Positions 21,043 through 22,647 of a stretch of DNA of 22,647 bases are shown here, piece after piece. The notes under the pieces were generated by a model. It made no database searches. It was not told where the DNA came from and saw nothing but the letters and a program-made list of their open reading frames with translations. A program made the translations under genes and the position numbers. The stretch comes from JALSKU01 sp964556545. GTDB lineage: Bacteria > Campylobacterota > Campylobacteria > Campylobacterales > JALSKU01. The stretch is from positions 1 through 22,647 of the forward strand of contig CAZKWE010000080.1 in the NCBI GenBank assembly GCA_964556545.1, written 5' to 3'. The stretch's first letter is position 1. Each line of letters begins with the position of its first letter.

Positions 21043-21071
21043 TTGATTTTAATTTCTCTCTCTGTTATACT
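21043..21071 (+). promoter_or_regulatory. sigma70-type promoter of metY
   Basis: TTGATT at 21043-21048 and TATACT at 21066-21071 are separated by 17 bp. A start near 21078 would give a leader of about 38 nt. The leader contains a small AAACC/GGTTT inverted repeat before the ribosome binding site AAAGGA. No SAM-type riboswitch is evident in so short a leader. Confidence 0.65.
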
Positions 21072-21115
21072 TTTAGTTATATTTTAAAACCCGAATTTTG
21101 GTTTAAAGGAAAAAA

Positions 21116-22381
21116 ATGCAAAAAGATACCATTGCTTTACATGCGGGATATAACAATAAAGAAAACTATGCTTCTATGAGTGTTCCCATAGTACAAACTA
21201 CAGCCTATGCTTTTAGAGATGCCGAGCATGCGGCAAATTTATTTGCTCTTAGGGAATCAGGGTCTATTTACACCAGGCTTAATAATCCGACTACTGATGT
21301 TTTGGAGCAAAGATATGCCGCACTTGAAGGAGGAGCGGCGGCATTGTGCGTATCTTCCGGACAGGCAGCGATATTTTATGCTGTCGCAAATGTTGCTCAA
21401 AATGGAGATAATATCATTATTTCAGACAAACTCTACGGTGGATCGGTTACACTTTTGACTTATACCATAAAAAGATTTGGCATAGAGGCAAAAGTTTTTC
21501 ATAGCGAAGATGCAAGTGATTTGGAAGAATTGATAGATGATAATACAAAAGCTGTTTATTTTGAATCTCTTTCAAATCCTCAAATAGCCATAGCAGATAT
21601 ACAAAAGATTGTTGAAATTGCCAAAAAACATAAAGTACTTACCATATGTGACAACACAGTAGCAACAGCTGAACTTTTTAATCCTATAAAATGGGGTGTA
21701 GATATAGTTGTTCACTCTACAAGCAAATATACAAACGGCAACGGTACGGCTATTGGCGGTATCATTATAGAAAGAGAAGGTTTGAATGAATTTTTTAAAG
21801 AGTCAAAAAGATACAAACACTTCAACGAGCCCGATCAAAGCTATCACGGATTGGTATATACGGATGTTCCGCTTCCCAATTTTTGCTTAAGGGCAAGACT
21901 TGCACTTTTGAGAGATTTGGGGGCCGCACAATCGCCGTTTAATTCCTGGCTTTTGCTTGAGGGGTTACAGACACTTGGCATAAGAGTTCAAAAGCATTCG
22001 GATAATGCTTTAAAAATTGCAGAGTTTTTGCAAAATCATCCGAAAGTAAAATCAGTTAATTATCCAAGTCTTAAAAACAATAAATATTACAGCAAGGCAC
22101 AAAAGTATTTCAAGGACGGTAAAGCTTCAGGTTTATTGTCGTTTGAAGTAGGAAGTTTTGAAGAAGCAAAAAAAGTGATAGATAAAGTTAAACTTTTTAG
22201 TATAGTGGTAAATATAGGAGACAGTAAGTCTTTGATAGTGCATCCTGCATCTACCACACACTCTCAACTTAGCGAACAGGAGTTAAAAGAAGCAGGGATA
22301 AACCCGACGACCATAAGACTCAGCATAGGTCTTGAAGACCCGAAGGATCTTATAGAAGATTTAGAACAGGCATTGAGTTAA
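21116..22381 (+). CDS. metY: O-acetylhomoserine sulfhydrylase (PLP enzyme)
   Basis: This 421-residue cytosolic enzyme of the Cys/Met metabolism PLP family makes homocysteine from O-acetylhomoserine and sulfide. Visible features are YTRLNNPTTDVLEQR (52-66), the phosphate-binding SSGQAA (80-85), Asp179 (TICDNTVAT) contacting the pyridine nitrogen and the Schiff-base Lys204 in HSTSKYTNGNGTAIGGI. The length near 420 and the insert around FNEPDQSYHGLVYTDV fit the MetY branch better than MetB or MetC (about 390). AAAGGA precedes the ATG. It has its own promoter and no partner gene in the window. Substrate use within the family can shift, so O-succinylhomoserine cannot be ruled out. Confidence 0.93.
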   Translation: MQKDTIALHAGYNNKENYASMSVPIVQTTAYAFRDAEHAANLFALRESGSIYTRLNNPTTDVLEQRYAALEGGAAALCVSSGQAAIFYAVANVAQNGDNIIISDKLYGGSVTLLTYTIKRFGIEAKVFHSEDASDLEELIDDNTKAVYFESLSNPQIAIADIQKIVEIAKKHKVLTICDNTVATAELFNPIKWGVDIVVHSTSKYTNGNGTAIGGIIIEREGLNEFFKESKRYKHFNEPDQSYHGLVYTDVPLPNFCLRARLALLRDLGAAQSPFNSWLLLEGLQTLGIRVQKHSDNALKIAEFLQNHPKVKSVNYPSLKNNKYYSKAQKYFKDGKASGLLSFEVGSFEEAKKVIDKVKLFSIVVNIGDSKSLIVHPASTTHSQLSEQELKEAGINPTTIRLSIGLEDPKDLIEDLEQALS

Positions 22382-22427
22382 CGAAGAAAGTTAATTTGCT
22401 TTTGATAACACAAAAGGTATACAATGA

Positions 22428-22510
22428 AACAATCATGATTGTTTCTCTCGCCGACAGGCGTAGCTTTAGTGATAGGAATTTTTGCTGGAATTCATTTTCA
22501 GCAAAAAGGA
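22428..22510 (+). repeat. structured tandem repeat, copy A
   Basis: This 83-nt unit starts 47 nt after the metY stop. It has three parts. AACAATCATGATTGTT (22428-22443) is a perfect palindrome that extends to 20 bp when flanking bases are included. CGCC-GACA-GGCG (22449-22460) is a small GC hairpin. TTTTTGCTGGAA (22479-22490) pairs over 12 bp, with one G-U, with TTTCAGCAAAAA (22496-22507) around a TTCAT loop. The unit ends AAAAAGGA, and a 12-nt GATTTTAAGGTG links it to copy B. It could terminate metY transcripts or carry a ribosome binding site for whatever lies downstream. No known repeat family is identified. Confidence 0.8.
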
Positions 22511-22522
22511 GATTTTAAGGTG

Positions 22523-22647
22523 AACAATCATGATTGTTTCTCTCGCCGACAGGCGTAGCATAAGTTTTACCCCACAAAATTTTAAAATTTTGTGGGGACC
22601 CCAAAGTGATAGGAATTTTTGCTGGAATTCATTTCCGGCAAAAAGGA
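22523..22647 (+). repeat. structured tandem repeat, copy B with insertion, running to the window edge
   Basis: The first 37 nt (22523-22559) are identical to copy A. The last 43 nt (22605-22647) differ from copy A at two positions only: 22635 is C instead of T, and 22637 is G instead of A. Both changes keep the 12-bp stem paired. In copy A, G pairs with U at the first site and U with A at the second; in copy B they are G-C and U-G. Between the parts, 45 nt replace the 3 nt of copy A. The copies start 95 nt apart. The end of the unit lies at the window edge, so further copies may follow. Confidence 0.8.
22570..22597. repeat. perfect 28-bp palindrome inserted in repeat copy B
   Basis: CCCCACAAAATTTT is followed directly by AAAATTTTGTGGGG, two 14-nt arms with no spacer. 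It is the core of the extra sequence that distinguishes copy B from copy A and is followed by ACCCC, which can also pair with the terminal GGGG. The net insertion is 42 nt. No direct target duplication is clear at its edges. Confidence 0.8.

Noticed and set aside
21072..21115. A methionine-related riboswitch in the metY leader
   Set aside because: The leader is about 38 nt with only a 5-bp AAACC/GGTTT pair, which is too short for any SAM-responsive class.
22425..22558. ATG at 22425 reading MKQS-stop-LFLSPTGVALVIGIFAGIHF, suggesting a membrane protein with in-frame TGA recoding
   Set aside because: The sequence is part of the repeat. The equivalent frame in copy B meets TAA after GVA, and nothing indicates recoding, so the hydrophobic look is probably chance.
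22426..22647. The two repeat copies as a CRISPR array
   Set aside because: Only two units, each composed of three different hairpins, with a 12-nt linker and no unique spacers of uniform length. No cas genes are present.

Overview
The window is AT-rich bacterial DNA from a member of the Campylobacterota (former Epsilonproteobacteria). The evidence is gene order and family content: a ccoNOQP cbb3 oxidase operon followed by a DUF4006-type protein and a FixH-like protein, an S10-spc-alpha ribosomal cluster with no rpmD (L30) between rpsE and rplO and no str operon in front of rpsJ, and the trio NifU-like / TPR protein / murE. The genus cannot be fixed from this sequence alone. No phage, transposase, tRNA, rRNA or CRISPR array was seen.

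Region 1 (1-3410, + strand) is the 3' part of a cbb3-type cytochrome c oxidase operon: the end of ccoN, then ccoO, ccoQ (TTG start), ccoP, a DUF4006-like small membrane protein, a 33-codon single-helix ORF that is easy to miss, a membrane-anchored periplasmic protein with a possible TPM-like domain, and a FixH/CcoH-like protein. Region 2 (3503-4579, - strand) is a convergently placed AAA_14/DUF4143-type ATPase with a degenerate Walker A. It shares a 192-bp divergent intergenic region with the ribosomal cluster.

Region 3 (4686-18784, + strand) starts at a near-consensus sigma70 promoter and runs rpsJ-rplC-rplD-rplW-rplB-rpsS-rplV-rpsC-rplP-rpmC-rpsQ-rplN-rplX-rplE-rpsN-rpsH-rplF-rplR-rpsE-rplO-secY-map-infA-rpmJ-rpsM-rpsK-rpsD-rpoA-rplQ. 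Most genes touch or overlap. The few real gaps (rpsH-rplF, rplO-secY, infA-rpmJ, rpsK-rpsD) each hold RNA-like secondary structure. The most notable is the infA-rpmJ gap. It has its own -10 box and a predicted three-way junction in which one 10-nt strand just upstream of the rpmJ ribosome binding site is complementary to the loops of two preceding hairpins. This sits where the E. coli alpha operon has its S4-binding pseudoknot leader.

Region 4 (18818-21037) has a fresh promoter and carries a NifU-like Fe-S carrier, a TPR protein and murE (meso-DAP ligase type). Region 5 (21043-22381) is metY with its own promoter.

Region 6 (22426-22647) holds two tandem copies of a structured repeat. Each copy has a perfect palindrome, a small GC hairpin and a long hairpin ending in an AAAAAGGA sequence. 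The second copy carries a 42-bp net insertion containing a perfect 28-bp palindrome, and two base differences between the copies both preserve pairing. The array runs into the window edge.
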